This document shows positions 13,547-26,500 of a stretch of 64,000 bases of DNA, in pieces. Made by a program: the position numbers and the translations under genes. Source of the stretch: Pholis gunnellus (lineage: Eukaryota > Chordata > Actinopteri > Perciformes > Pholidae). Under the pieces are notes generated by a model. It did no database searches and was not told the origin of the DNA. It saw nothing but the letters and a program-made list of their open reading frames with translations. The stretch lies in contig OU342808.1 of NCBI GenBank assembly GCA_910591455.2, positions 16,614,121 through 16,678,120 of the forward strand, in the 5' to 3' direction. Positions within the stretch are counted from its first letter, which is position 1, and each line of letters opens with the position of its first letter.

Positions 13547-13748
13547 ATGCCAGCTCGTAACGTTCACGACACCCCGGACAGTAAAGTTAGGTACTCCAGG
13601 CTGGCCACTGATGATGACGGCTACACTGATTTACAGGTAAGACGTATTGTATGATGTCAGTTCACTATACTCATAGCATGCATTTTATGAAATTGTATTA
13701 AAATGATCTATGGTGGGTGCTTTTCAGGTATTATAACATTATCTCTCT

Positions 13749-13790
<42 letters not shown>

Positions 13791-15025
13791 GTAGTGATTA
13801 TAGCAGCAATTCTGGACATAAAGGGGTAGGCTACTCCAGTGATTTAGTATTGCATTTTAATAACATTGGAGGAATTGTTGTGAGAAAGTCAAAATCAATT
13901 CAGCAGAGACAGAAATGTCCTGACTTTAAGCACCTAGTGTGGGTCAAGCTCCAAAACACTTGATCCTACATTTCCCACAATGCAACCTGATATATGTATT
14001 TAGTTTACTGGATGTTACATAGCTGCCTCACACAAGGAGAAAGTTGTTTTAAGTTTGCAATATAACTTAAAGAGAAAGCTGCATTTAATAACTGCATGTA
14101 TTTCTAGAATAATTACATAAAATAGTAGACACAAAATAATTATATTTTATATATTTTATTCCATCACCAGAGCAACATATCATGGGTCATGGGTGTGTTG
14201 TTTTGCTGTCCTGCCTTTCCATCGGTCTGTTTGTTTGTTTTTCCGTGACGTCCATAGGGTTGCTTCTTTTTGACTGATTCCATGTGAAAGCAACGTTGTT
14301 TCATACTTGGAAATGCTTCTTCAGAGTCACAAATGTCATTAAACAAATGTTTTCACAGGCTAAATAACACTCTGCACCTCTAACAAAATGTGTGGGGTTT
14401 TCACAGTATTTAGACACAAGGAATGCAATGAATAACCATCAAAACACATCTTCAAACACATAATGTAACATGACAGTTTCATGGCTCACACAGTCAGTCA
14501 GCTTACTCTGAAATGAAATATCTGTCAACCTGTCACAGACTTGCACTTTTCCAAGAAGTTCAAGTACATTATGAGCCAGACTCATTTTGACTGGCCAGTT
14601 CAGTACATGAGTGGGAAAACAGGCAGTGCCACCAAAAGCAAGCTGTGTTTGAGAAAAGTGTTTCTAATTATATATTTCTCCTCCTCCGCAGTTCAAAAGA
14701 AGCCCACCCAAAGTCCCATACAAAGCCATAGCACTAGCCACAGTCCTCTTCTTGATCGGCTCGCTGTTAATCGTCATTGGCTCCCTTCTCCTGGCTGGAT
14801 ACTTTGGAGCCACTGTGAGTACTTGTGTAACGCACAATGAACAATGGTTTTACTTTATTGAAATGAATATTTTCTCTCTTTCAGCACTCGGACCGAACTG
14901 TTCCTGTCCTTATCATTGGGATCCTTGTCTTCCTCCCTGGAATTTACCACCTACGAATAGCTTACTATGCATCGAAGGGCTACCGGGGCTACTCCTACGA
15001 TGACATCCCGGACTTTGATGACTGA
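13547..15025 (+). CDS. tmem230: Transmembrane protein 230
   Basis: Coding exons are 13547-13636, 14692-14814 and 14885-15025, all phase 0 with GT-AG introns, giving 117 residues. TMEM230 is a small two-pass protein of the secretory/endosomal pathway, implicated in vesicle trafficking. The N-terminus is polar (KVRYSRLATDDDGYTDLQ), then FKRSPPKVPYKAIALA leads into a first membrane segment (FLIGSLLIVIGSLLLAGYF). A short loop precedes the second (VPVLIIGILVFLPGIYHL), and the acidic tail ends YSYDDIPDFDD. Length and the nearly invariant C-terminal half match the vertebrate protein (about 120 aa). The start at 13547 is the first ATG followed by the family-typical N-terminus. The gene sits alone between gene-poor DNA and igsf9a, on the same strand as the latter. 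Confidence 0.96.
13754..13789. repeat. (CA)n microsatellite in tmem230 intron 1
   Basis: An uninterrupted run of about 18 CA units some 120 bp downstream of the first tmem230 donor. No function is indicated. Confidence 0.95.
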
Positions 15026-15284
15026 CAGACACCACAGCTTCAGTCTACATGCACTCATGTATACTCCTAATACTCTGCTTTTGCTAATTTAAAGGCGCTG
15101 ACATTTTGAAAGAAAATAAGCTTAAATAGATCATGCAAATTACCTCCATCTAAATCTGGATGATTTTGATGTTGCCGTCATAGGGTTGCATGCCGAGGTT
15201 GTTGGTGCCAGCCTGCCGTTATGAAACCAAATCAGTATCGGACATTTTTTGATTTGTATATTTATTTTGTTCGCTTGATAAATC

Positions 15285-15290
15285 AATAAA
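15285..15290 (+). terminator. Poly(A) signal of tmem230
   Basis: AATAAA lies 260 bp after the tmem230 stop codon and is the first canonical signal downstream. A second AATAAA followed by an A-run occurs near 15477 and could serve a longer 3' UTR. Confidence 0.6.
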
Positions 15291-15499
15291 ACTATAATTT
15301 GATGGGTATCTTTTATTTGTTTATTTGTAACTTTACACTGAGTTGGTCTACAAGAGGACACATTTTAGCTCGTAGTACAGTAGGTAGAGGAATTCAACCA
15401 TGTGGCTACTTTTGCACCGAAACAGAGCTGATACTACAAGTCGAGCCAATTCTCAAAATGTATTATTTTCATGCCAAATAAAAAAAACTTAAATTGTAG

Positions 15500-17800
15500 T
15501 CAGTGGGTTCTGTAATTTGAGGTGATCCACCCACATGTTTGAGGGCAGTGAAAACTCATAAAACTAGCTTGTAATTAATTAATTTACAGGACAATTAAGA
15601 TAAAGGTGTTTAAAGATGTCAGGCTAAGTGATTAACCTGCATCTTTGTATATCTCATCTGGCAGAAAACATATTTAATAAAAGGCCATATTGGCCTGTCC
15701 ACACTACGATCAATATACCAAATAACAGTTTCCCTTACCCTTCGCTTTATTCTTCCTTACGGCTTAAAGCACTTCTTCCTCGAAGGATTTCATGTGATTA
15801 ATGCCAATCCTTTGATCTCCATATGGTGCACATGGCTAGTGAGACTAATCGTTGTCAAACAGGAAGTACACAACCTATAAAACCTGATATTTTTGTTAAA
15901 TAAAAAAATAAAAAACGTTCCTCTTCTAATCTGCTACACTAGTTTATCAATTTCAACATCATTTGAAGCTGCTTTGCAGGATAATGTAATAAAATGGGTG
16001 CTGTCTAAAGATTTTAATTAAATACATTATTACTATACAGGCCGACAGGCGGCAGTATAATGCCATGAAATAAGCGATAATAAACACCTCACGTTGTAGT
16101 GGGACATTGGAGGAATACTACAGTATTTTAACAGTGTCCACGTGTGAGTCATCGTGTTCAGCACTTGATTGGCTGTTTTAAACTGTAGGTAAACAAGGAC
16201 GAGCAGCGTGTCCTCGTGGGTGTCCCAAAAAAACCCAATACACCACATCTTAGAGAAACATCCATCTCAAATAACGAGGACATCAGAAGACGTGGTTTTG
16301 TGGTAAGGTAATGAAAGTCTTAATAGTAAAGTTACTAAATTAAGTCAAGCGTTAAGGGTGACCAAATTAGATTGAATAAAAACATAATAGTGTAGTTAGT
16401 TTTCTTCTTCTGTTATCTCAGAGTAACACGTGGCTTCGTACCACAGATAACGGTCACGTTAAATTGTAAATGCGTCTTCTAACTTAGCATAGCCGCTAGC
16501 CTAACTCAATAGTAACCACAATAACATGTCAGTTAACACAATAACATAGACAATAACGTTACTTGATTTATGTCTTGAGTAAAAACAGCTAATGTGAGGT
16601 TTCTGAAGAGAATCTAGCAGCTCTTACTAGCTTGAACAGAAACGTTACTAGCTGTAGCTTAGCTAACATTTGAATGGCAGTGAGTTGTCGTTATTAAGGG
16701 CGGCTGAGCTAACGTTAGGTACAAATGTAACGCTACATTAGCTCTTAGTCTAATTTACACATTGCATTGACATTCAGGTTTTTATAAAATCGTTATTTGT
16801 CAAATATTTCCAGAGAAAATGGACTTCAGAAGACGTCTTATTTCAACACGTGTTCCAGTAGGGTCATCTTTACATTTATAACCTTTAATATTACTGATAA
16901 GTACGGTTGTAGCTTGCTCACTATATTGATTATCTTCACTGAAGTTGGTCGTTAAATGAACATTGTAAGGTGTTGGTGGTGTGTGAGTGGTGGGTGTGGC
17001 AAAACCCAACTCACAAACCTAATGTTAGTATTTGAAATTACATTTTGAATATATAACACCTGTTCTCCATTTCACACGTTACTTGAGGAATGTGGATATA
17101 TCTCATGAGAACATGTGTTTTTGTGACTGTTATCCTGAATCCTGTACCAAATGTGTACGCTACTTTAAGCGTGTGTTTGCCTTTTGTTACGCTTCTCGAG
17201 TCTTTCCCACGAAAACGCGCTTTTGTCTGAGGCGGTTAAGTACGAGCTGCGTCAAGCCACACAGAGACAGGTGGCACACTACCGGAAGTTGGTTATTTCA
17301 ACTTCAACATAAAAGCGTTGGGCTCTCGATAATAATGTGAAACGTAGGTATGGGAGACAAACGGCAATTTTTCATTAATATTTTAAGACTAGAGCTGCAA
17401 TTACGTTCATGTCAGTCGTAATTTGTCATAGCAAAAAGCACAAGTGTTAATGATAACGTTGATGATGATTCTGTTCTGATCAGCAAAAAGCAGCTAAACA
17501 AAATTCAGTCACATTAGAAAAGCAAGAGACAGTTAGTAGTGTTGATATTAATCTAAACAAGTGGCTGAAACTATTGATGGATTATTTAAATTGCTTGATA
17601 AATCGCTTAATTGACTAATAGTTTTAGCAATGGATGTTTTACCCACCTCGTTAGTCAGTGTGGATTTTATTGTGAAATCTGAAACAGGAAGTGCAGTGGC
17701 TGTTTTCTGTCCCCTGCAGTGGGAGGGGAAATGATAATAATGGGAGGAGAGACACGGCGAGAGTATCAACAGCAGGACTCTGAACTAAACGTGCAGTGTG
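15500..17800. other. Intergenic region between tmem230 and igsf9a
   Basis: No exon is recognisable on either strand. Much of 16400-16750 is built of short CTAGC/GTTACT-type words common in decayed fish repeats. The right end approaches the igsf9a promoter, but I cannot place a TATA box or initiator with confidence. Confidence 0.45.
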
Positions 17801-18199
17801 CGCTCTCTTTCTGATAAAACTTGGTTATAGATTTACACTGCGTCGACCGAGGGCCAGTTCTACATATTTGTAAAGTTAATTATAATCTCTGACTTGTGAT
17901 TAATTGTACTTCCAGCAAGTTTGGACAAAGACGAATGCGGACATAAAAGCCGAGGCGTGGAAAGTTTAAAAGGACTTTAAATGCGCTGATGTTGGACTGG
18001 TGAAGGTGGCCCTGGGTTAATGGATTGTATTCAAAGTTTTCTTTTAGGAAGTCTGATGAGAATGAACGGCGTGAATTGATTTTATTTTGATCCACGCACG
18101 GTTCCAGGAAAAAAAACAATGTGACCACCTGCGTTTCATCCAACACTTTCTTCTTTTTATTTTAAAAGTGGTGTTTTTTTTTTAAATCTGACTTCTCTC

Positions 18200-18286
18200 T
18201 GAAGAGGAAGGAAAGGACGGCTGAAGAGCATCAATGGATTGAAATATTCCACTTTCATCTTTAAGTGAAAAAGTGCCTCAAGCAAG
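18200..18286 (+). other. Probable 5' UTR exon of igsf9a (3' end)
   Basis: The sequence CCTCAAGCAAG|GTAAGGATC at 18286/18287 is a strong donor following purine-rich, non-coding sequence. The next acceptor in the right orientation that leads to the igsf9a ATG is CTCCCTCAG at 23469. This implies a noncoding first exon and a 5.2-kb first intron. The transcription start cannot be read from the sequence, so the left limit is arbitrary. Confidence 0.45.
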
Positions 18287-21200
18287 GTAAGGATCCAGCT
18301 AAAGCATCCTTTATAGACCTGTATTTATGACATCAGTTTAGATCCACAGCAACATGCACTGCTAGTAGATACAGTGCGAGATCGCGCCTTTGTTTATGTT
18401 TAGTGTATCACATGCGCCACTTGTAATCCCCGGGTGAGTGTGTTTTTTCTTTGGGTAATACCAGTGAATAGGTTTAGCATGCTGCAATGATTCTCACTCC
18501 CAGGATTAAAATAAGAACAATTGTGTTGTTTATTTTTTTTTTATTCAGTGCTCCCTCCTCTCAGCTGTATTAGACTCTCCAGTCAGACAAAAGATGCACC
18601 TGTTCTGTTTTACAGGAGGTCTGTGTGGTGACATGAAGGACTGAGCATCACTATTCACTGTAGAGGTGCAGACATAAAGAGCTTGAGGCTCGGTGTCTGT
18701 TTTATCCGGACCAGACAGTCTATTATGCTGCTGCTCCGCATGGTGCTCTGTGCTGGGCACAACCTTATCACCGTTGTTGTGCTTTTTTCTTACATGATAG
18801 AGGCTCCCCGCTCCAGTGTGTGCCTTCCTTTGTTTTTGTTGTGCTTGTTATTACTGGTTGGTGAGACATGAGGTGCACAGAGGCACACATCACTCTGGAT
18901 GTGTGTAATCCCTTGTGTTGGGCCATAATATAAGCTTGCTTTGTTCTTAATCAGCTTTAGTTGCCTTTAACATAAAAATAAAAAAGAATTCCAGAGTAGA
19001 GTAGACCAGATAATAAAATGTACTTCCAGTAGTAGTGCTAATCTAAATTGCGAGTCTGTTTTTGTGATTGCTTTTAAATTATTGATGGGGTGACAGCTAC
19101 TGCATGTTCCCAAAGCCATTTTGCATTTTTCCTCCAGAATCCATGAAATGTTGAGCGTATCATCCTGACCCTCCAGTTTAACAAAGCCTGAGCACGTCAG
19201 ATACCACCTCCGGTATCATTTTACACAGTAATACCCCACATATTATACCAGTGCGTTGCAGTTAAACACTGTGTGGCAGATTGTCATGCTGGGGGAAATT
19301 GATTGTATTGAAAAACAAGTAATTCATGAGTTGAAGGTGGTTCCTCCAAATTGCTGTGTTAATGACGGTCAAGATAGAGTGTTTGCCGCTCATGGGGTAC
19401 CAACAAATATACAAGCTACGGGAGATTGGAGAAAGTGCCTCACAAAGGTTAAGGACCATAAACGGTCACCATTGTATGTTTTCCATCTCATTAGTGTCTG
19501 AAAGAGCCTTTTACATCTGGTCCCTTGTAGAAGAAATGAGAACCATATCCGTGAGATTCGATATTTAAGGTTTGTTCTGGATCTAACGTCTCCTTGGTCT
19601 TCCAATTATAAATTAAATCCAGTGCCACGCCTCAACGGTAGACTTCGGCTCCTGAGGTTGTTACCTTTTGACCCTCAGCTCCCCTCACTTTGGTGTCTTG
19701 CAAGTAGCTTTATGGGACTGACCTTTTCCCCAGAGTTGGGGGCAGGGAAGGGCAAAGACTTACAAGAAGGATATGAGCTGCTTTGCTTTCACTAGATGTC
19801 GTTCCCCGCTCCCCTGAGACCACTGAGCTGTATGAAATCAGTCCAGTTGTGTGTGTGTGTGAGGTTCCAGGTGATTTATTTCTGTCATTTTCAGTTTTGT
19901 ACAATTACTGAAAACTTGCATTGCACAGTAACGGTAGCGCTATTCAAGTTCCTCTCTGTGAGTGAATGTAGAGCGTCCGGTCCCCGGTCATGAGTCGATA
20001 ATGTTACAGTATATGTGTTAGGTCACCAGCAGTCAGCATGTTAATCCATATACAGTAGGCTTTCCCAATCACGGGACTAGGGCTTCTCTCGCGTGCCCAC
20101 AGTGTGCCCAGCTCATTTCCTTTAGTGAGAATAAATGTCAATACAGATCCTGTAATTGGGTTGCAGTGCCAGGGACAACATCCATGGATTGATTGCTGCG
20201 TTGTATTGGCTGGTGCAACCAGTCAAGGCAACCCAGTCCCGTGTAAATAACTGGCACATGTGCTAGTTGTGCAGATCTGTTGTCTTTGCTGTGGCCGGTT
20301 GCGCGACATTTCTGCCTCTGCATTGTTCTGTTCACCTGTTTCCGCTTCAGTATCATTTGTAGTTCCTGCTAAAGTGCTCCAGGCTTTTCTTGCGCTGAGG
20401 CTATGGCCTCGGTCGGGATTAACAAGGATTACTAAGAGAGTAATGCTACTTCTTGTCAGGCCTGTATCTGTCGCTAACGTCGCTGATAGTTCTGCTTAGG
20501 AACTGAGGGGAAACACACACATGCTCTCACACACACAAGGTCAAAAGTTGTATTTTTGTGTTTGGTTTTCTGTGAGTTTTAGAGAAGCGGTTAGAATGAA
20601 AAGAGAAACCTTCAATGTATCATATAAAAGACTACCGCACTGCTTGAGTTAACTCCTGCATTATATAACCCATTACAAAGTAATCCTTAACTTTTGCATT
20701 ATTTGTTTTATGCCTCCTGATATGTTCATTCTAGTGAGATTCAGAGGATACATGGAGAGATGAGTTGCAGCTGACTGCAAAGAATCGGCTTCTTACTTGT
20801 TTTCTTCCTTGTTGCTAATATTTAAGTGAAATCTGAATTCTCTAGGTGGTATTACCACACAGTGCACATGATGGTTTGAGTCTACCGGTACACTAGTTTC
20901 ATTTTACTGAAGTCAAGGTCCACACTGCTTCTTGTTGACAACACGACCTGCTGGCTCTACAGCCAATAATCCGCCCGTGTGGAGGCGATAGTGACTTGAT
21001 TTAGCAGTGATTGATGTCTTCACAGCCAGATGACTTGAGTGTCCTTGATTTGTCTCACCAATTTGATCTCTAATTCAATTACACCATTAACACTCGGAGC
21101 AGCCGGGCAGGATTAGTGTGGGTGTTACAAATATACAGTCCAGCAGGCTAAGTCATGACTAGATCTAAAGCAATTTGTGTCATTGAAATCCAGAGAAACG

Positions 21201-23469
21201 CCGAACCGGTAGACTGTGTCCACACGTTTAAATTGAATGGTGATGAGCTTGTTTGTACTCTCACCTTTTTACCTTTTACATCCCAAACATAGCATTGTTT
21301 CAGTGTCAAAGATCACTCAAAGGTCCTATCTGATTCACCGCTGATGTCCGTCCCAATTAATTTCAAGTTAAGAAGTTCTATGACGCATTCAGTCTTTTCT
21401 CTCTGCATGGTTGTGTGAGATTTGCAAGAAGTTGTTAATTCTGTCAGCTTTCCCTCAGATACCCTCGTGAGGAGATTAGCGTGCAGGAGTAAAACCCCTC
21501 TCACCTTGGAATAGTTGAATAATCTCTGTAAGTTACTTGAGAGATAAAGATCGTAATTGCTTACAGGTCTTTTTGACTCCATGTCCTGGTTTACATATTT
21601 GGACTCTTTTCTGAGGCCGTCTCTGTGTACATGTCAATTAAATGGCCCCTTGCTCAGCTCTGCTCTGCTGCCTGAGGAAATAACCCGGTTGTCTTCTGTC
21701 TTCTCCTGCACCTGCAGACAAAAAGCTGCCCTCCAGGCTTCCTCAGTAATACACCGGCTCAGTGTGTCTGTCTGTCTGTCTGCCACGAGCAAGTTGTGTA
21801 TTCTGGTGTGGAGGCACGGCAGAGCAGACGGGAGCAAAGACAAGATTAGTAATTGTTGAGGTTGTCAAAAGTCACTTGTTGTCTGGATATGAGCAAGAGG
21901 TTTAGATATATGATCGGGTTCGCTCATCACTTTTGCCGTCACGTCGTTAAAATGACTGTGAAGATGACAGTCTAGATGATGCATTGATGTGCAATCATTT
22001 CCATCATTTTCTTTTTGGGCCTGCTGGAGGTGACACACAAATTATTACACAGAGAAGATTTATTTCCCTATTTTCTTTTTTTAATCCATTATAAGAGTCC
22101 CGTTTATTCCGGTACCCCCACTGAGCGACTACGGTTTGCACAGTAGGAGTAATCCTTTCCTCATTAACAAACATTCTGTCGTGCAAAAACAACCAACCTC
22201 AGCTTTTCTTCGTGCCCTACTGCCCCCCCTCTTCATCAGCTTTTACTGTAAAGCCAACCCCACCCTAATGTGTTTTTGTCCCACTCTTCTTCAGTGCCTT
22301 TGTGGCACTTTTTGTGTCGTCTGCTTGTTTTAGAAAGATGCTAAAACAAAAGTTATTACATAGCTTCACAGGCCAGCTCCAGCAGCAACAGTCTCAAGGA
22401 GATAAATGCATCTTTTTGCTGCTCTATTCTGGGATGTTTATTTATTTACTCAAGTGCAAGCATATTATCTGCTAAGAGACAAAACATGTCCGTCATGTGA
22501 CTCAGTGATGCTGCGTTTCTACAGTGGTTATAGCGGCAGCTAATACCCACCACCCACTGGCTTTCTAAGAATGCCCCCTTCTTATATTACCTACATGAAC
22601 TCAAAGTAATAAGCTGGTATTAGAGGTAGTGAGTGGATTGACTTGAGGGGAGGGGGCAAGGTCTTGCATTATGTGTGAAGGGCAGCAACTTAAAGTTGTG
22701 CCTCCAATCCAATTTAAGGTGGAGGGCCTCACGAGAAGCTCCTCTTCCAGACTGAAGCGCTGTAGACTCCACAATTTGTTTAAGTGGAGTCTTGTTCGTG
22801 GCTCATTAGGAGATATAAATCCGTTGATTGTGCTGGTTTGTGAGTTTGATAGTCGGGTGAACTGCACTTGCTGCCGTCTGCTGCTTGACACGTGCTGCAC
22901 TCGATGGAGCCTCCAATTCAGTTTAATTTAGCGGCGGCGTCAAATGTCTATTTATGTCATTTAAGTCCCCTTTTTATTTAGCAGTGGTATTAAGGTAACA
23001 TCTGGAGTTTGAGGAGAGACGCACCTTTCAATATTGCTCGTGCCGCCTGTCAATTGCTGTTGGCCTATTTAGCGTGAGACGAGACTGAACCAATCTCAAG
23101 CATCAGGTTAATCTGTACATACACTTACAGTAGAGCCCTGTCTTCTCTGTGGAAACACACACACACACACACACACACACTTTGGCCTCTGCAGACACTT
23201 GTTGAAATAACCCTATTCGCCGTAATCCAACCACAGCTCAGACATGCAATTTTCCAGAGGATTAAGTGTTTTCAAAGAATACAGTTATTTATTAACCAAG
23301 AAGCATCTGGAATATAGTGCAGTAGTTGGATTATGAGTTGATCTTAACTGGAGGGATTACAGTTTTTCTGCGGGGGGATGTGAGGGATGTCATGCACAGC
23401 AGTGACTCTGTCGATGGTGTAGTAGTATTCTGTTGAAGAGTGAACGAGATGTGTGCTCTTCTCCCTCAG
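18287..23469 (+). other. Presumed first intron of igsf9a
   Basis: About 5.2 kb without a recognisable exon. It contains a (CA)n tract at about 23155-23180 and otherwise unique-looking sequence. None of the short open frames has a recognisable domain. Confidence 0.45.
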
Positions 23470-23477
23470 GTCGGGAG

Positions 23478-23495
23478 ATGTGTGAAGGAGTGTGA
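23478..23495 (+). promoter_or_regulatory. Short upstream ORF before the igsf9a start
   Basis: In the presumed 5' UTR of exon 2 an ATG opens a five-codon frame (M-C-E-G-V) that ends in TGA nine bases before the main ATG at 23505. Such a uORF could dampen translation. Only its presence is seen; the effect is inferred. Confidence 0.5.
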
Positions 23496-23504
23496 CGGAC
23501 GGCC

Positions 23505-26500
23505 ATGGGACTGGAGAGACGGTGGCTTCAGGCTGTCACCACTGCTGTAGCCATCTGTCTGCTAAGTAAGTATGCGTGTATGGATCCATCACACACACTT
23601 ACAATTCATTTCCATAATTCATTTCACCAAATGGTTAGAGACCTTTCTCAGTTGGCGTCTTCGTCAAAACGCTGTTAATGCTACTCTTAACCGTTAAACG
23701 ATCATTCACAAAATGGATCCATACTATCAAAACGTTAAATACATTTCACAAAATCATCAGAAGCAGCTGGTCATCTGGTAATTGTTGTACAACTTGTTAA
23801 AACACACAAAACAGTAAAAGAAACACAATTATGTAACACTGGCATGTAAACATAAGTTAGACATGTACGGCACAGATTAGCTGTGATGAAAATATGCTTC
23901 GTTGGCTCACATTTGCATGATCATGATGATGGTACTGCTTTACTGTTTGTCTTCAGTCTTTGAAGGCGTATTTTGAAGCACATTCACCAAATTAGTGAAG
24001 CATTATTACAGCACTTATAAACGCGTTATAAACTTTTAACTTTGCATGTTAAGTTTGGATTGTGTAAACTGTTTTAGTGGTGGATGATAATGGCTAAAAA
24101 ACAGGATCTAGATTGAATTCAGTCAAATAATTGGTTGAATTTGTGCACATTTAACTTTAAAAGCGTTAACGTTCACAAAGCAGGCTGCTTCACTAACTTT
24201 AAAGTTATATTGAATAGTGATTCATACACATTAGCCTTTTTGTAAGACTTTCTGATCTTGTAAGACAACCACTTGGTTTTCCTCCATTTGTCTCTTGACA
24301 TTTGTTTGCTTAGCTTCACCAAAAGTTAATTGTTTACCGGCGTCCACAAGACCCGCAGTATGTCCCTTGTTCTGGTAAAGCAATCGGCATATGTTGCCGT
24401 TTAGCCGCCTGCGTACAGTTTGAGTGACACCGTGATGAATCTGGCACCGCTCCCATTGCCTTAGATTGGAGAAAGTAAAGAGGAGGGGTTACAACATAGT
24501 GGAGTGGAGAGAATGGGGCCAAAATCCAACTTAAATAATATCTCTGGGTGTGGATTTAGATCAATCTGGGATTTGTGCAACCCCCAACCCAAGGCACGCT
24601 TCTCTGTGTGCGTGCATGTGTTTGTTGGGGGGGGGGGGGGGGGGGGGGGATTGATTGTGCTGGTCTGCACACCATGTGTGTACCCCAGGGGGTGGTGGGA
24701 GGTTGGCTGGAGAGAGCACAGAGGGTCCTGCTGCCCTGCATCAGAGTATCACCACCAACCCCCTTCTGGGATTACAGTAATCACCAGGCCAGATGAGTAG
24801 CAGAGCAAACACTGGCACCCAGTTGCGCACACACACCCACGTCAGCACATGGCGGCGAGGGAGAGGGAGGAGAGACCGCTCCAGGTGTCACTAATGGGAT
24901 TGCTGTGTGTGTTTGCAGGCTTTGCGGCTGTATGGTCGTGTCACCAAATGGCACTCGGTTGTTTTACGTGTCCTCTGATGACCCGGGGTTTCAAACAAAT
25001 ATTGCTGCAAATATTCTCTGAGCCGTTTTCAGTGTAGCAGACACTTTTCACGGGAATGAATGACCAAACAATTCCAGAGAGGTTAATCTGGCCACTCTGG
25101 CAGCCATAGAACTCTTTAAAAGGGCCATATTTCTCATATTTCTCATTTTGGGGGGGTTATTTCTGTGCTATCTGAATCTCATGATTTATCCTAGTGATGT
25201 GCTGTTGCTTTTACAGGTGTGTCTCCATGTGTGGCATCATTGGTTCATGCCAGAGTCGGGGGCTCTGCAGAACTAAGCTGCAATCTCACTCCTACCTCCA
25301 AAGAAGCCACCACCCCAAACCTCTTCCCTCTGCATGTCGTGGAATGGGTGCGCCTCGGTTACAACGTTCCCATCCTCATCAAATTTGGAGTGTATGCTCC
25401 TCGAGTTCATCCAAACTACAAGGGTAAGAGTTATTCACATGTGTTCAATTACAGACTCCTTTCAGAAGACACACGATAAACACACGTTGCGTCTTTAACA
25501 GCATGTGTTGCAAGCGATTCCCTTGAAGTAGAACTGAAAGATCATTCTTTGATACATCTTTTTTTTCCCAGAGCTTCAGCAATTTGACTGCACAAAGACC
25601 CTAATGTGGTGCGTTGAGAACATGTCTCAGTAGTAGGAAGACGAGCTGACTCGGGAGCTCTCATCGTAGCAGTTTGCTTCTAAAAGGATTCATGGGACTC
25701 ACCACCAATGGACAGATTTCTGTAATTATAGTTCTGTGGATTTTTAGTGAGGAGAAGTGTCCGTATGACGACATTGCTCTTGTACCTCGAGTAACAATCA
25801 TGTGTCCTGTGTGGGCAAAGGTAGACGTGAGGAGGTTTAGGTTGCACTGGTATTTATGAAGACTTGGGGAGGGGAAGTTTGAATGAAACAAAACTCCAAA
25901 TAGGTAATCCATCCAAAGCACAATCCCTGTAATTACTGCTGCTGCTCAGTCTGTGTGTGTCCAGACTGCAGTTGCAGTGTGCAGAGAAGGGGAAGGGCAA
26001 GAATGGATGTGTTTTAATGGAGGCAGTTAAAGGGGGGGTGGGGCAGCTGAGCAAGAAGAAGGGGGGGTACCAGTAACGCCGTGCATGGGGGGGATTAGGA
26101 GTGTAGGTGGGGGCTTGGTGGTCTGATGACAGTGTTTTATTAGTATGCTGAGGGGTGACCCAGTAAGGGGAGATTGTTGTGCTGGAAGGAGGATGGATGA
26201 AGCATTGGGAATAATGGGAGTTTTCTTGCTGGAGCCCTATAATCCTGTCATTGTTCTACCAGAGGACAAAAGACAAAGAGGGGTATCACAACCTCCCCTT
26301 GCTTTGCCAAAGCCAACAGGACTACTAGGACACCCAAAATCCCATACTGTCCCAACTAGGTCATTGAAATGTACAGGAAACCTCGCTTAAAAGCCCTTTT
26401 TTTTTACAGAGAATGAGCCTCTGATTCAGAAACACGTTTGCAGCATAACCGCATTTCATGTCCACAGGGTCTGAACCACAAACAGGCTACCTCTGCCGAG

